Positions 7,641 through 16,298 of a stretch of DNA of 64,000 nt are shown one piece after another. The stretch covers positions 1-64,000 of the forward strand of contig CAYNNQ010000009.1 in assembly GCA_964398785.1 (NCBI GenBank). The letters run 5' to 3'. The translations under genes and the position numbers were made by a program. The notes beneath the pieces are model-generated. The model saw only the letters and a list, made by a program, of their open reading frames with translations. It was not told the DNA's origin and searched no databases. The first letter of the stretch is position 1, and each line of letters starts with the position of its first letter. This DNA comes from CAYNNQ01 sp964398785. Lineage in GTDB: Bacteria > Desulfobacterota > Desulfovibrionia > Desulfovibrionales > Desulfonatronovibrionaceae.

Positions 7641-8630
7641 ATGCTTCTTTTAAGACGTATCCTCCTCAAGTTTGTCTGGCTGGCGGCCGTGTTTTTGGGG
7701 ATAACCGTGCTAAGTTTTTGGGTTATTCATTTGGCCCCTGGATCTCCCACTGATATGCAGACAACCATGAACCCCATGGCCGGAGCAGCCGCGCGGGCCA
7801 GATTGGAAAAAATATATGGCCTGGATAAGCCTGTCCACGTGCAATACTGGAATTGGCTCAATAGGATAGTCCGCCTTGATTTCGGTCGTTCCCTGAGCGG
7901 GGATCACCGTCCGGTGTGGGACAAGATCAAGGAACGTCTGCCGCTTACTTTGTCCATCAACCTGATTTCCCTTTTCCTCATTTTGGGTCTTAGCATACCC
8001 ATAGGCGTGTATTCCGCTCTGTATCAAGATTCTTGGTTCGATCGAACCATGACCGTCCTGGTTTTTATCGGTTTTGCCGTCCCCGGATTCTGGCTGGCCT
8101 TGCTACTCATGCTTTGGCTGGGTATTTATCTGCCTGTTTTCCCCATTTCCGGGCTTACTTCTCTGGGATTCGAACAAATGGATTTTTGGGGGAAATGCTG
8201 GGATCTGGCCCGGCACCTGGCCTTGCCAGTTTTTGTTTTTACCATAACCGGCTTGGCGGGGATGTCCCGTTATATGCGTACTTCTATGCTCGAGGTATTG
8301 CGCCAGGACTATATCCTCACCGCTCGGGCCAAGGGGCTGCCCATGCGCGTGGTGGTATTCAAGCACGCATTGAAAAATGCCCTGCTGCCGGTCATTACCA
8401 TCCTTGGCCTGTCCATACCCACCCTTATCGGGGGGAGTGTGATCATTGAGTCCGTGTTCGCCCTGCCCGGCTTGGGACAGCTTTTCTACAAAGCGGTTAT
8501 GGCCCGGGATTATCCCCTGGTAATGGGCAATCTGGTCTTGGGGGCCATTTTGACTCTGGGAGGGAACCTATTGGCTGATTTCGCTTATTCCCTGGCTGAT
8601 CCGCGCATCCGGAGGAGAGGGAGTCTCTGA
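7641..8630 (+). CDS. ABC transporter permease, DppB/OppB type
   Basis: An inner-membrane permease of the peptide/nickel (PepT) family. The N-terminal segment has the family signature (LSFWVIHLAPGSP), the YGLDKPVHVQYWNWL periplasmic stretch and about six TM helices. The EAA loop, which docks the ATPase, is seen as DYILTARAKGLP. The ATG at 7641 gives the usual family N-terminus (LLLRRILLKF); an in-frame GTG at 7611, overlapping the gpsA stop by 8 bases, is an alternative. It is followed after one base by the second permease. No ATPase or binding-protein gene is adjacent. Confidence 0.93.
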   Translation: MLLLRRILLKFVWLAAVFLGITVLSFWVIHLAPGSPTDMQTTMNPMAGAAARARLEKIYGLDKPVHVQYWNWLNRIVRLDFGRSLSGDHRPVWDKIKERLPLTLSINLISLFLILGLSIPIGVYSALYQDSWFDRTMTVLVFIGFAVPGFWLALLLMLWLGIYLPVFPISGLTSLGFEQMDFWGKCWDLARHLALPVFVFTITGLAGMSRYMRTSMLEVLRQDYILTARAKGLPMRVVVFKHALKNALLPVITILGLSIPTLIGGSVIIESVFALPGLGQLFYKAVMARDYPLVMGNLVLGAILTLGGNLLADFAYSLADPRIRRRGSL

Positions 8631-8631
8631 T

Positions 8632-9441
8632 ATGGCCCGGGGTAAATATTGGCTGCTGGCTGCCGGCCTTTTTATTGTTCTGGGGATGAGTACGGCCGCG
8701 GTACTCGCGCCCCTGATCACCCCCTACAATCCTAACGCCATAAACGTTTCCGCTTTGTTGCAGGGTCCTAGTTGGGCCCATCCCCTGGGAACTGACGCAT
8801 TGGGGCGTGATGTGCTTTCCCGCATGCTTTACGGAGCGCGGGTTTCTCTTTGGGTGGGGTTTATTGCGGTGGGTATTTCCTCGGCCGTGGGGATCTTATT
8901 GGGTCTCCTGGCCGGCTATTTCGGGGGCGTGATCGACGAGATTATTATGCGTTTCGTGGATATCATGCTCTGTTTCCCCTCCTTTTTTCTCATCCTGGCC
9001 GTGATAGCCTTTTTGGAACCGAGCTTGAACAATATAATGATTGTTATTGGTCTTACTTCCTGGATGGGGGTGGCGAGACTGGTCCGGGCGGAGACGCTCT
9101 CTCTCCGGGAGAGGGAGTTCATTCAGGCAGCCAGGCTCTGCGATGCCGGACTCTGGCGTATTCTTGTGGTACACATCCTGCCCAATGCCTTGCCACCTGT
9201 TTTGGTCTCGGCCACCCTGGGGGTGGCTGCGGCCATCCTTACGGAGTCTGCCTTGAGTTTTCTGGGACTGGGTGTGCAGCCGCCCACTCCCAGTTGGGGC
9301 AATATGCTTATGGAAGGCAAAAATGTCCTGGAAATCGCTCCCTGGCTCTCTGTTTTTCCCGGATTGAGTATCTTGGTTACTGTTTTGGGATATAATCTCC
9401 TCGGGGAAAGCCTGCGGGATATACTGGACCCCCGAGTATAG
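8632..9441 (+). CDS. ABC transporter permease, DppC/OppC type
   Basis: The partner permease of the peptide/nickel family, 269 residues. Family landmarks are LAPLITPYNPN near the N-terminus, HPLGTDALGRDVLSRMLYGAR before the core, the EAA loop EFIQAARLCDAG, and the C-terminal SALSFLGLGVQPPTPSWGNML. There are about six TM helices. Together with the preceding gene it would form the heterodimeric channel of a dipeptide, oligopeptide or nickel importer. The substrate cannot be assigned, because the binding protein is not in the window. It is convergent with the next gene. Confidence 0.93.
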   Translation: MARGKYWLLAAGLFIVLGMSTAAVLAPLITPYNPNAINVSALLQGPSWAHPLGTDALGRDVLSRMLYGARVSLWVGFIAVGISSAVGILLGLLAGYFGGVIDEIIMRFVDIMLCFPSFFLILAVIAFLEPSLNNIMIVIGLTSWMGVARLVRAETLSLREREFIQAARLCDAGLWRILVVHILPNALPPVLVSATLGVAAAILTESALSFLGLGVQPPTPSWGNMLMEGKNVLEIAPWLSVFPGLSILVTVLGYNLLGESLRDILDPRV

Positions 9442-9518
9442 TACTCAAGGGTCCGGAGACAAACAGTAGCCTTGGCTTTTGTGGGGAATGGATACAGTGG
9501 GATTAGGGATGCAAAAGT

Positions 9519-10604
9519 TTATCCGGAAAATAGCTCCAGCCAGTGGTATATCTTTTTCCCAGCCGGCTTGGTCGCCTCCAGTTGCAATACGCATCCACTG
9601 CATCCGGTGACCAGGACCTCACGTTTTTTTATTTGCGGTTTGTCCCAGAGCATTGCGGCTACTTTGTGGCTTGTGTCCTGATCCTCCAGGAGCATGGAAC
9701 CGCCCAGCCCGCAGCAGGAGTCTGTGATTTCGCTCCAGTCCGTTTTTTTGTCCCCCAGGGCATTTAAAACATATGGTTGCGGGTGTGGTGCATGGCAGGG
9801 TACGTGCCAGGCCGCTGGGGGTAGTTGGGCTTTTTCCGAGCGGGTTTTAAGGCCGTCCAAAAGCTGGGGTAAATGGACTAGGTGCTGGCCAAATTCCTGT
9901 TTCAGCCCTTCATAACAAGTAGCACAGAAGGTGACTATGCGGTGCCGCCCCAATTTTTCCCATATTCGGGTATTTTCCCCCAAGTAGTTTTTTTGTTTCC
10001 GGCGCAGGCCAGCGCTATACAGGGAATAACCGCAGCAAGACCATCCTGGATCGGCAAGAACTCGAGCCCCGCGGTTTTCAAGGAGTTCTTTGGCGATGGA
10101 GGCAAGCCAGGGCCAGGCGTTTTTAGTCAGACAACCGGGGAAGAGGACCAATGTCTCATCCTGGAGAGCGTTGTCCGGGCAGGTGGAAAACAATGGTTCC
10201 GGCCGGGAGCGCTTAAGGGCCCGGATATAGGGACGGACTTGTTCGGGAAAGCGGGAGGGGGCATTTGCCCGGGCCATAAAGGGCAGGAAAAGGGGGAACC
10301 CCCGGTTTATCTCTTTCCATATCGTTTTTTGCCAAGTAGGAGTGGATTCCTTTATTGCGGAAACCATATCCGGGATGTCCAGTCCTTGGGGACAAACGCC
10401 TTTGCAGCGCCCGCATGATAAGCACATTCCCGCGAGTCTCTTTGCTTTGCGGGGTGTTTTTTTCGTGTTTTGCAGTTCCTGCAGAAAAAGTCCTTTGGAT
10501 CTAGGGCTCAATTCTTCCCGATTCCCCGTTTTGAAAAGGGGACAGACTTCCAGGCAGCGTCCGCAGAGGATGCATTGTTTTTCCGGACAAATGTTAATGG
10601 ACAT
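9519..10604 (-). CDS. (Fe-S)-binding protein of the GlcF/HdrD (CCG domain) family
   Basis: A 361-residue cytosolic redox protein. Two 4Fe-4S ferredoxin motifs lie in the first 90 residues (CILCGRCLEVCP and CLSCGRCKGVCP). Two cysteine-rich CCG domains follow (CATC with CCGYSLYSAG in the first; CCGLGGSM and TGCSGC in the second). Such proteins pass electrons from FAD-linked lactate or glycolate dehydrogenases, or act in HdrD-like modules, towards menaquinone. The FAD subunit is not in this window, so the donor is unknown. The start at 10604 (MSINICPEKQ) is favoured over 10628 because GAGGG lies upstream. It is a single gene, convergent with the permeases. Confidence 0.88.
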   Translation of the reverse strand: MSINICPEKQCILCGRCLEVCPLFKTGNREELSPRSKGLFLQELQNTKKTPRKAKRLAGMCLSCGRCKGVCPQGLDIPDMVSAIKESTPTWQKTIWKEINRGFPLFLPFMARANAPSRFPEQVRPYIRALKRSRPEPLFSTCPDNALQDETLVLFPGCLTKNAWPWLASIAKELLENRGARVLADPGWSCCGYSLYSAGLRRKQKNYLGENTRIWEKLGRHRIVTFCATCYEGLKQEFGQHLVHLPQLLDGLKTRSEKAQLPPAAWHVPCHAPHPQPYVLNALGDKKTDWSEITDSCCGLGGSMLLEDQDTSHKVAAMLWDKPQIKKREVLVTGCSGCVLQLEATKPAGKKIYHWLELFSG

Positions 10605-10821
10605 AGTATATTGGTGCCCTCGACACATGGACGAGGCAACTGCAAAAAATCGGTTCCTCGACGTTTGATATGGATTTTCTCCTCCTGATCTTTTTGGAGG
10701 TGCAACAGATCCGGGAGAACAACTCTAACCATAGGGTAGACGTGTAATCAGTTTATGGACAACCATTTTGCTTTGGCGTATATTTAATCATTATGAATCG
10801 CGATGAGACGCGGAGGTTTTT

Positions 10822-11685
10822 TTGAATATATTGAATAAACCGGTCGAAGTCCAGGAGCTTTGTTTGCGCAAAAAATGTGCCGGGGAGAGGATTGCCTTGG
10901 TACCCACTATGGGCTGTTTCCACGAAGGCCATTTAAGCCTTATGCGCTGGGCTGCAGAGAACAGCGATTTTCTGGGGGCATCTCTTTTCGTGAACCCGGC
11001 CCAATTCGCGCCCGGCGAGGATCTGGACAGCTATCCGCGCACCCTGGAAAGGGACATCTCACTGGCTGAGGAAATAGGGGTGGATATCCTTTTTGTCCCT
11101 GAAAATGAGGACATGTATCCTCCGGGGTTTGATACTCGTATTTCCCTGTCCGCCCTTAGTGCCAATCTCTGCGGGCGGAGCAGACCGCAGCATTTCCCCG
11201 GAGTGGCCACAGTGGTCTGCAAGCTCTTGCATATATTCATGCCTGACTTGGCGGTTTTCGGGCGTAAGGACTGGCAGCAGTTGGCCATAATCAAAAGGAT
11301 GGTCCGGGATCTGGATATGCAGGTGCGCATTGTAGGCCGACCCATTGTCCGGGAAAAGGACGGTCTGGCTTTAAGTTCGCGCAACACATACCTGGACACG
11401 GAGCACAGGCGGGAGGCCGCGCAGATTTATGCGGGACTGAAAAAAATGCGGGGGATGCACGCAAATGGGGAAAAGGATGCTGCGGAGCTCTTGGAGTTTT
11501 TTCGTAGCCATTTCCGGGAAAATATTCCGCACGGGGAGATAGACTATATCCAGATCGTGGACCCGGAGGACTTGGTCGATCTGGACAGAGTGGATGGTGA
11601 AGGACTGGCCGCGGCAGCAGTGTATTTGGGCGGAGCCAGGCTTATTGACAATATTTTATTGGGAGAAAAGGAAGACGATGTATAG
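10822..11685 (+). CDS. panC: Pantothenate synthetase
   Basis: Condenses pantoate and beta-alanine, using ATP, to pantothenate (coenzyme A pathway). Class I-like nucleotidyltransferase motifs are clear: PTMGCFHEGHLSLM near residue 28, FVNPAQFAPGEDLDSYPRT, the active-site stretch VFGRKDWQQL, and the KMSKS-like ALSSRN. The length of 287 residues is normal. The start is a TTG with a good GGAGG at 10812-10816. It overlaps panD by 8 bases, which suggests translational coupling; panD supplies its beta-alanine. Confidence 0.97.
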   Translation: MNILNKPVEVQELCLRKKCAGERIALVPTMGCFHEGHLSLMRWAAENSDFLGASLFVNPAQFAPGEDLDSYPRTLERDISLAEEIGVDILFVPENEDMYPPGFDTRISLSALSANLCGRSRPQHFPGVATVVCKLLHIFMPDLAVFGRKDWQQLAIIKRMVRDLDMQVRIVGRPIVREKDGLALSSRNTYLDTEHRREAAQIYAGLKKMRGMHANGEKDAAELLEFFRSHFRENIPHGEIDYIQIVDPEDLVDLDRVDGEGLAAAAVYLGGARLIDNILLGEKEDDV

Positions 11686-12034
11686 GTATCTTTTGTACAG
11701 TAAAATCCATAGGGCAACTATAACCGGAGCGAATTTGGAATATGAGGGGAGCGTGGCCATTTGTCCCTCTTTGATAGAGGCCGCTGGTTTGTTTTCTTAT
11801 GAACAGGTGGATGTATACAATCTGGACAATGGTGAGCGTTTGACCACATATGTGATCTCCGGAGAAAAGGGGGAAATATGTCTTAATGGTGCTGCGGCGC
11901 ACAAGGGAAAAGCGGGGCAGAAGGTGATTATCGCCGCCTACACCTGTATGGAAGAGGCGGAGATCCCTGTGCACAGCCCTAAGTTGGTCTTTGTGGATGA
12001 TAATAACCTTCTGGTGAGCACTCCCCGTGGCTGA
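11678..12034 (+). CDS. panD: Aspartate 1-decarboxylase (pyruvoyl enzyme)
   Basis: A 118-residue proenzyme that decarboxylates aspartate to beta-alanine. It self-cleaves between Gly24 and Ser25 (YEGSVAI) to create the pyruvoyl group; this motif is at exactly the expected residue. Conserved YLLYSKIHRATITGANL precedes it, and LNGAAAHKGKAGQKVIIAAY is the tetramer core. The start is the ATG overlapping the panC stop by 8 bases; a longer reading that begins inside panC is not credible. Confidence 0.97.
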   Translation: MYRYLLYSKIHRATITGANLEYEGSVAICPSLIEAAGLFSYEQVDVYNLDNGERLTTYVISGEKGEICLNGAAAHKGKAGQKVIIAAYTCMEEAEIPVHSPKLVFVDDNNLLVSTPRG

Positions 12035-12692
12035 CTGGGGTAAACGGCTTTTAGCCCGGGTAAAAGATAGCCTTAAATCCAATCTGATTGCCGGGATACT
12101 TTTTCTTACCCCGGTGGCCGCAACTTTTTATTTCCTAAAATTCTCCATCCAGTGGCTGGATCGCATACTAGTGGTCATCCCTGATGCTTATCGTCCGGAA
12201 AGTTACTTGCCTTTCCCGGTGCCCGGAATGGGGGTGATTGTGCTTGTGCTCATTTTGTTTATTACCGGAGTAGTGGTGCGCAATTATCTGGGGCGCAAAT
12301 TGGTCGGCTTGTGGGACATGATTATAATCCGTATCCCCATAGTTAACAAGTTCTATACTTCCATTAAACAGCTGATAGAGACCGTGATGCACGGCACTGG
12401 CAAGGAATTCCAGCGTGTCGTTCTTGTGGAGTTTCCCCGCGCGGGGGTTTATTCCGTGGCTTATGTGACCGGGATTTCCAGCGGCGAGGTCCAGCGCAAA
12501 ACAAAGAGGCGCATGCTCAATCTGTATGTACCCACTACTCCGAATCCCACTTCGGGGTATTATTTAATAGTGCCGGAGGAGGAAGTGGTCCCGCTGGAGA
12601 TGAGCGTGGAGGATTCATTTAAACTGCTGATCTCCGGAGGGATAATAAATCCGGAGAACAAACAGGGAGGGATACACGATGATAGCCACTAA
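12027..12692 (+). CDS. DUF502 family membrane protein
   Basis: A 221-residue protein of the DUF502 family, function unknown. There are two strong TM helices (about 19-42 and 66-88), then the family motif RIPIVNKFYTSIKQL and a C-terminal domain with VPTTPNPTSGYYLIVPEEEV. The GTG start overlaps the panD stop by 8 bases, and its own end overlaps the metK start by 14 bases. The family is widespread, and no function can be inferred from these neighbours. Confidence 0.9.
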   Translation: MADWGKRLLARVKDSLKSNLIAGILFLTPVAATFYFLKFSIQWLDRILVVIPDAYRPESYLPFPVPGMGVIVLVLILFITGVVVRNYLGRKLVGLWDMIIIRIPIVNKFYTSIKQLIETVMHGTGKEFQRVVLVEFPRAGVYSVAYVTGISSGEVQRKTKRRMLNLYVPTTPNPTSGYYLIVPEEEVVPLEMSVEDSFKLLISGGIINPENKQGGIHDDSH

Positions 12693-13848
12693 CAACAGCT
12701 ATTATTTTACGTCCGAATCCGTAACCGAGGGCCATCCGGACAAAGTAGCGGATCAGATTTCCGATGCGGTCCTGGACGCCATTTTGGAAGAGGACACCGA
12801 AGGGCGGGTGGCCTGCGAGACCCTGGTGACTACCGGCATGGCCTTTATTGCCGGGGAGATTACCACTAGCGCTTATGCCGATTTCCCGCAAATAGTCCGA
12901 GATACGGTACGGGATATTGGGTACATAAACTCCGATATGGGATTTGACTGGGAAACCTGCTCGGTGGTTTCCTCCATAGATAAACAATCCCCGGATATAT
13001 CCATGGGGGTGGACCGGAAGTCTCCGGAGGAACAGGGAGCCGGAGACCAGGGGATGATGTTCGGTTTTGCGGTACGGGAAACCAAGACTCTCATGCCCGC
13101 TCCGATTTATTTTTCGCATAAACTGTCCCGGCAATTGGCATATGTGCGCAAAAGCGGCCTGCTGGAATTCCTTCGCCCCGACGGGAAGACGGAAGTTTCC
13201 ATCGAATATGTCAACGGAAAGCCGGAAAGAGTGGATAATGTTGTGGTTGCCTGCCAGCACAGCGATACCATAAGCTACGTGGATCTCTGTGATGCAGTGA
13301 AAGGGGAGGTTGTCTTCAAGGTCCTGCCACCGGAGATGGTGGATAAAGACACCCGTATTTATATCAACACCACAGGAAAATTTGTAACCGGCGGCCCCCT
13401 GGCAGACTGTGGACTGACCGGGAGGAAGATCATTCAGGACACCTATGGAGGGATGGGGAATCACGGCGGAGGGGCCTTTTCCGGCAAGGATCCTTCCAAG
13501 GTGGACCGTTCCGGGGCGTACATGGCCAGATATATAGCCAAAAACGTGGTTGCCGCGGAATTGGCAGAACGCTGTGAGGTGCAGATTGCTTATGCCATAG
13601 GCGTGGCTGATCCGGTTTCCGTGCTGGTGACAACCGGAGGCACGGGGGAAGTCTCCGATCAGGCGCTTACCGCAGCCGTTCGGGAAATCTTTGATTTAAG
13701 GCCTTTTTATATACAAAAGAGACTGGATCTCTTGCGCCCCATATACAAAAAGACCTCCTGTTATGGCCATTTTGGCCGGGAGGATGTGGAATTCACCTGG
13801 GAAAAAACGGACGCGGTGGAGGATCTGCGGACGGCGTGCAAGATCTGA
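12679..13848 (+). CDS. metK: S-adenosylmethionine synthetase
   Basis: Makes S-adenosylmethionine from methionine and ATP in the cytosol. The 389-residue protein has all signature stretches: SESVTEGHPDKVADQISDAV at the start, GDQGMMFGFA in the middle, and the P-loop-like GGMGNHGGGAFSGKDPSKVD. The ATG has GGGAGGG eight bases upstream inside the DUF502 gene. It is the last gene of a tightly overlapping panC-panD-DUF502-metK operon. There is no room for a SAM riboswitch directly upstream. Confidence 0.98.
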   Translation: MIATNNSYYFTSESVTEGHPDKVADQISDAVLDAILEEDTEGRVACETLVTTGMAFIAGEITTSAYADFPQIVRDTVRDIGYINSDMGFDWETCSVVSSIDKQSPDISMGVDRKSPEEQGAGDQGMMFGFAVRETKTLMPAPIYFSHKLSRQLAYVRKSGLLEFLRPDGKTEVSIEYVNGKPERVDNVVVACQHSDTISYVDLCDAVKGEVVFKVLPPEMVDKDTRIYINTTGKFVTGGPLADCGLTGRKIIQDTYGGMGNHGGGAFSGKDPSKVDRSGAYMARYIAKNVVAAELAERCEVQIAYAIGVADPVSVLVTTGGTGEVSDQALTAAVREIFDLRPFYIQKRLDLLRPIYKKTSCYGHFGREDVEFTWEKTDAVEDLRTACKI

Positions 13849-13881
13849 TTTTATCTGGATAATTACTTTTGTTCGCGGGGG

Positions 13882-13910
13882 TTGCCCGGAGAAGGTTTTT
13901 TATGCTATAA
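13882..13910 (+). promoter_or_regulatory. Possible sigma70-type promoter before the small unknown gene
   Basis: TTGCCC at 13882-13887 is separated by 17 bases from CTATAA at 13905-13910. This weak match precedes the small gene at 14032 by about 120 bases. No terminator is evident between metK and this site. Confidence 0.3.
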
Positions 13911-14031
13911 GAGCCTTGATTAAATTTGAAAGGAGATAGTCCCGGAGCTGAAAAACAACCAGTAGCGCGGTTTATATAAGGCCTAAAAATCCCCTTGACT
14001 GGGGAAAAATGAATAAGAAAAGGAGAAATTT

Positions 14032-14277
14032 ATGGCTCAGGCTACTTTCGATCCGGCATCCAAATGCATCCGCGTGCCCTATTTTTTGTTTTTCAGCAAA
14101 AAAATACCCTTGGCCGAAGTAAAGGGAAAATCCGAAAAAATCCGGGATGGGGGGGCGGGAAAAGTCTATAGTGTAGTGCTTACCGGCGATTTCGGGGAGC
14201 AGAAGGTGGAATTTTCCGACTATGAGGGATACGCTTCTTTTATTTACGAGTACGAAAAAGCCAATTTGGGCGCTTGA
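14032..14277 (+). CDS. Small protein of unknown function (81 aa)
   Basis: I do not recognise it. The protein is soluble, with a strand-rich N-terminal part (CIRVPYFLFFSKKIPLAEVKG), a central VYSVVLTGDFGEQKVEF stretch and a helical end. AAAAGGAG at 14018-14025 gives good support for the ATG. The downstream gene is convergent. It has its own leader of about 180 bases after metK, so it is probably transcribed separately. Confidence 0.7.
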   Translation: MAQATFDPASKCIRVPYFLFFSKKIPLAEVKGKSEKIRDGGAGKVYSVVLTGDFGEQKVEFSDYEGYASFIYEYEKANLGA

Positions 14278-14298
14278 GTGCTGTTTTCGGCGGGGGTG

Positions 14299-15291
14299 CT
14301 AATTTTGGTGCATAAGGGCAATACCGGCCAGTGTCTCTAATTCTTCGCTGGCACTGGCCGCCTCGCTGATATTTGCACCGCAAGTTATCAAACCGTGCCC
14401 TTTCAAGATGAGATATTTGCCTTTTTTGCTTTTTTTGCCCGCTTCCCGGGCCAGCTCTTCACTCCCCGGCGGGATGGAAGGCACGGTGTCTAGTTGCCGG
14501 GAAAAGAGCCCTGCTTCGTAAAGAGGGAGGGAAAAGAGTTCCCCTTCTTTGCCCTGGAGTTGAAGGGCGAGTATCTGGGGAGGATGGGTGTGCACAATCG
14601 CCTTGGCACCAGGGCGGTTGCGGTAGATGGCTAGATGCATGCCGTATTCGGATGAAGGCGCCTCCCCGCTAATGATGTCTCCCTTGATCATGTCCACGAC
14701 AGTCAGGTCTGCAGAGGACATTTTGCCCTTTGCAGCCCCGGAGCGGGTGATGAGCATATTTGCCCCCCGACGGAGGCTCAAGTTCCCGTTTGCCCCGCTG
14801 AGGAGCCCGCGTTGCCAAAGTTGTTTCCCCGCCTGCATTAGGTCCTCGATATCCTGTGAAGGGAAATAGGAGCCCGGATCTGCACTGCGCGTATAGGGTA
14901 GTACATCCGGCTTTATATCTATAATTGGCGTGCCGTCCAAAACTTCCAGTTGTTGGACCGTTATCTTGTTTTCCCGGATATCGGTGATCTGGACCGGATG
15001 TAACCCCAGCGGGTTGGGGCGGTGGGGAGAACGGGTGCAGAATATGCCGTGCAGGGGCAGGGTTTCATCCCCGCGCGGTTTGCATTGCAGTACCCGGCGG
15101 TTGGCCTGGTACAACCAGGTAAGGACTGTTATATTCTGACCTAGGTACATGCGGTGCATGCCTTCCTTAAATGCGGGCTCAATTTCTATTTCCGCCGGGG
15201 GACAATCTTCTCCTCCCTGCCGAGGACAGTCTTCCAGTGTCTTATACTTGGTTCGAGCGAAACCGATGTATCTGAGGCTTGCTTTATTCAT
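14299..15291 (-). CDS. Fusion of a TrmO (TsaA/YaeB) tRNA methyltransferase-like domain with a class II aldolase/adducin domain
   Basis: A 330-residue two-domain protein. Residues 1-about 140 match the TrmO family, which N6-methylates t6A37 in tRNA using SAM; the conserved stretch FCTRSPHRPNPLGLHPVQI and the GTPIIDIKPDVLPY motif are present. Residues about 148-330 are a class II aldolase domain: GLLSGANGNLSLR, the zinc-ligand set SSEYGMH / HTHPP, and KGHG near the end. Fuculose-phosphate aldolase and methylthioribulose-phosphate dehydratase (MtnB) are relatives, so the aldolase substrate is open. The end of the upstream thiL overlaps its start by 4 bases. Confidence 0.85.
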   Translation of the reverse strand: MNKASLRYIGFARTKYKTLEDCPRQGGEDCPPAEIEIEPAFKEGMHRMYLGQNITVLTWLYQANRRVLQCKPRGDETLPLHGIFCTRSPHRPNPLGLHPVQITDIRENKITVQQLEVLDGTPIIDIKPDVLPYTRSADPGSYFPSQDIEDLMQAGKQLWQRGLLSGANGNLSLRRGANMLITRSGAAKGKMSSADLTVVDMIKGDIISGEAPSSEYGMHLAIYRNRPGAKAIVHTHPPQILALQLQGKEGELFSLPLYEAGLFSRQLDTVPSIPPGSEELAREAGKKSKKGKYLILKGHGLITCGANISEAASASEELETLAGIALMHQN

Positions 15292-16253
15292 CTTGATGTG
15301 CCCCTAATTTTTCGCATGTGATCAAAACCTTCCGGATGAACCGGTTCCCCGTTTATGCGGATCCCAGATTTCCGGCTGACTCTACCCATAAAGGTCGTGC
15401 GGGGCAGACTTGCCTTTAGGCTATCTATCCCTTGCGCGGCAACCGTTCCCAGAAGGGCGTAGTCTTCCCCTCCCACCAAAGCGAAGCGCAAGGGGTCTTG
15501 GCCGGTATTGCGGGCATAGGTGTATATCTCCGGGTCGAGATGGAGATCCTTGTCCAAGTCTGCTCCATGATTTGGGCCCAGTAAACGGCTGAGGTCAAGT
15601 AGAAGGCCGTCGGATATATCCATTAAACCCCGGATATACGGCATGGTTGGCAGTGCACGGGCTTCCTCCACCAAAGGGGAGGGATACAGTAGACTGTGCA
15701 CGGAGCGGGGGTATTGCGTTTGTTGTTCCGGGAAGTATTCCAGGACATGCAGTCCAGTCCGGGCCGTTCCCACATCTCCGAGTAAAAATATGTAATCCCC
15801 GGGAAGGGCTCGACGGGTAAGGACGCGCCTACCGGCTTCGCCCCAGGCGGTTATGCCCAGGCTCAAATCCCTCCCCCGGCTGATATTCCCTCCGAGCAAA
15901 GTCATGGCCTGATTTTGGGCCAATTCGGCCATGCCTTCAAGCATGCGGGAATAAAATTCCCATTTTAGTTCCCTGTCCGGGAGGACCAGAGAGAGGAGAA
16001 AGGCTCTCGGAGAACAGCCCATACCGGCCAGGTCACTTATGTTCACTGCCAAAGCTTTGTGCCCGATGGCCTGGGGCGGATAGTAGGATGTGCGGAAGTG
16101 TATGTTTTCCTGCAAAATGTCCGTGGTCAGGCACAATTCTCCCGCCGGGGAGTATACTGCGCAGTCGTCCCCTCTTTCCAGAACAGTCCCCGGTCCTCGG
16201 CGGGGAAAATGCCTGTCGATAAGCCCTAAAAAGTCTTTTTCAGCTAAGGACAT
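15288..16253 (-). CDS. thiL: Thiamine-monophosphate kinase
   Basis: Phosphorylates thiamine monophosphate to the active diphosphate. The 321-residue protein has the ThiL/PurM-like ATP-binding fold: RGDDCAV near residue 27, LTTDILQENIHF, the VNISDLAGMG motif, LMDISDGLLLDLSRL, and GGEDYALLGT near the C-terminus. The length is normal. The 4-base overlap with the TrmO/aldolase gene indicates one transcript. No other thiamine gene is in the window. Confidence 0.96.
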   Translation of the reverse strand: MSLAEKDFLGLIDRHFPRRGPGTVLERGDDCAVYSPAGELCLTTDILQENIHFRTSYYPPQAIGHKALAVNISDLAGMGCSPRAFLLSLVLPDRELKWEFYSRMLEGMAELAQNQAMTLLGGNISRGRDLSLGITAWGEAGRRVLTRRALPGDYIFLLGDVGTARTGLHVLEYFPEQQTQYPRSVHSLLYPSPLVEEARALPTMPYIRGLMDISDGLLLDLSRLLGPNHGADLDKDLHLDPEIYTYARNTGQDPLRFALVGGEDYALLGTVAAQGIDSLKASLPRTTFMGRVSRKSGIRINGEPVHPEGFDHMRKIRGTSR

Positions 16254-16298
16254 GGGGGGGTAAAAGAGTTTGTCGGGGACGTTTGATCATTGTATCCC

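Noticed and set aside
12619..13464. Open frame of 281 aa antisense to metK
   Set aside because: It is the shadow of a highly conserved gene, without a start signal or recognisable protein.
13849..14031. SAM riboswitch or other riboswitch near metK
   Set aside because: metK overlaps the gene before it, and the leader after it shows no SAM riboswitch core pattern.
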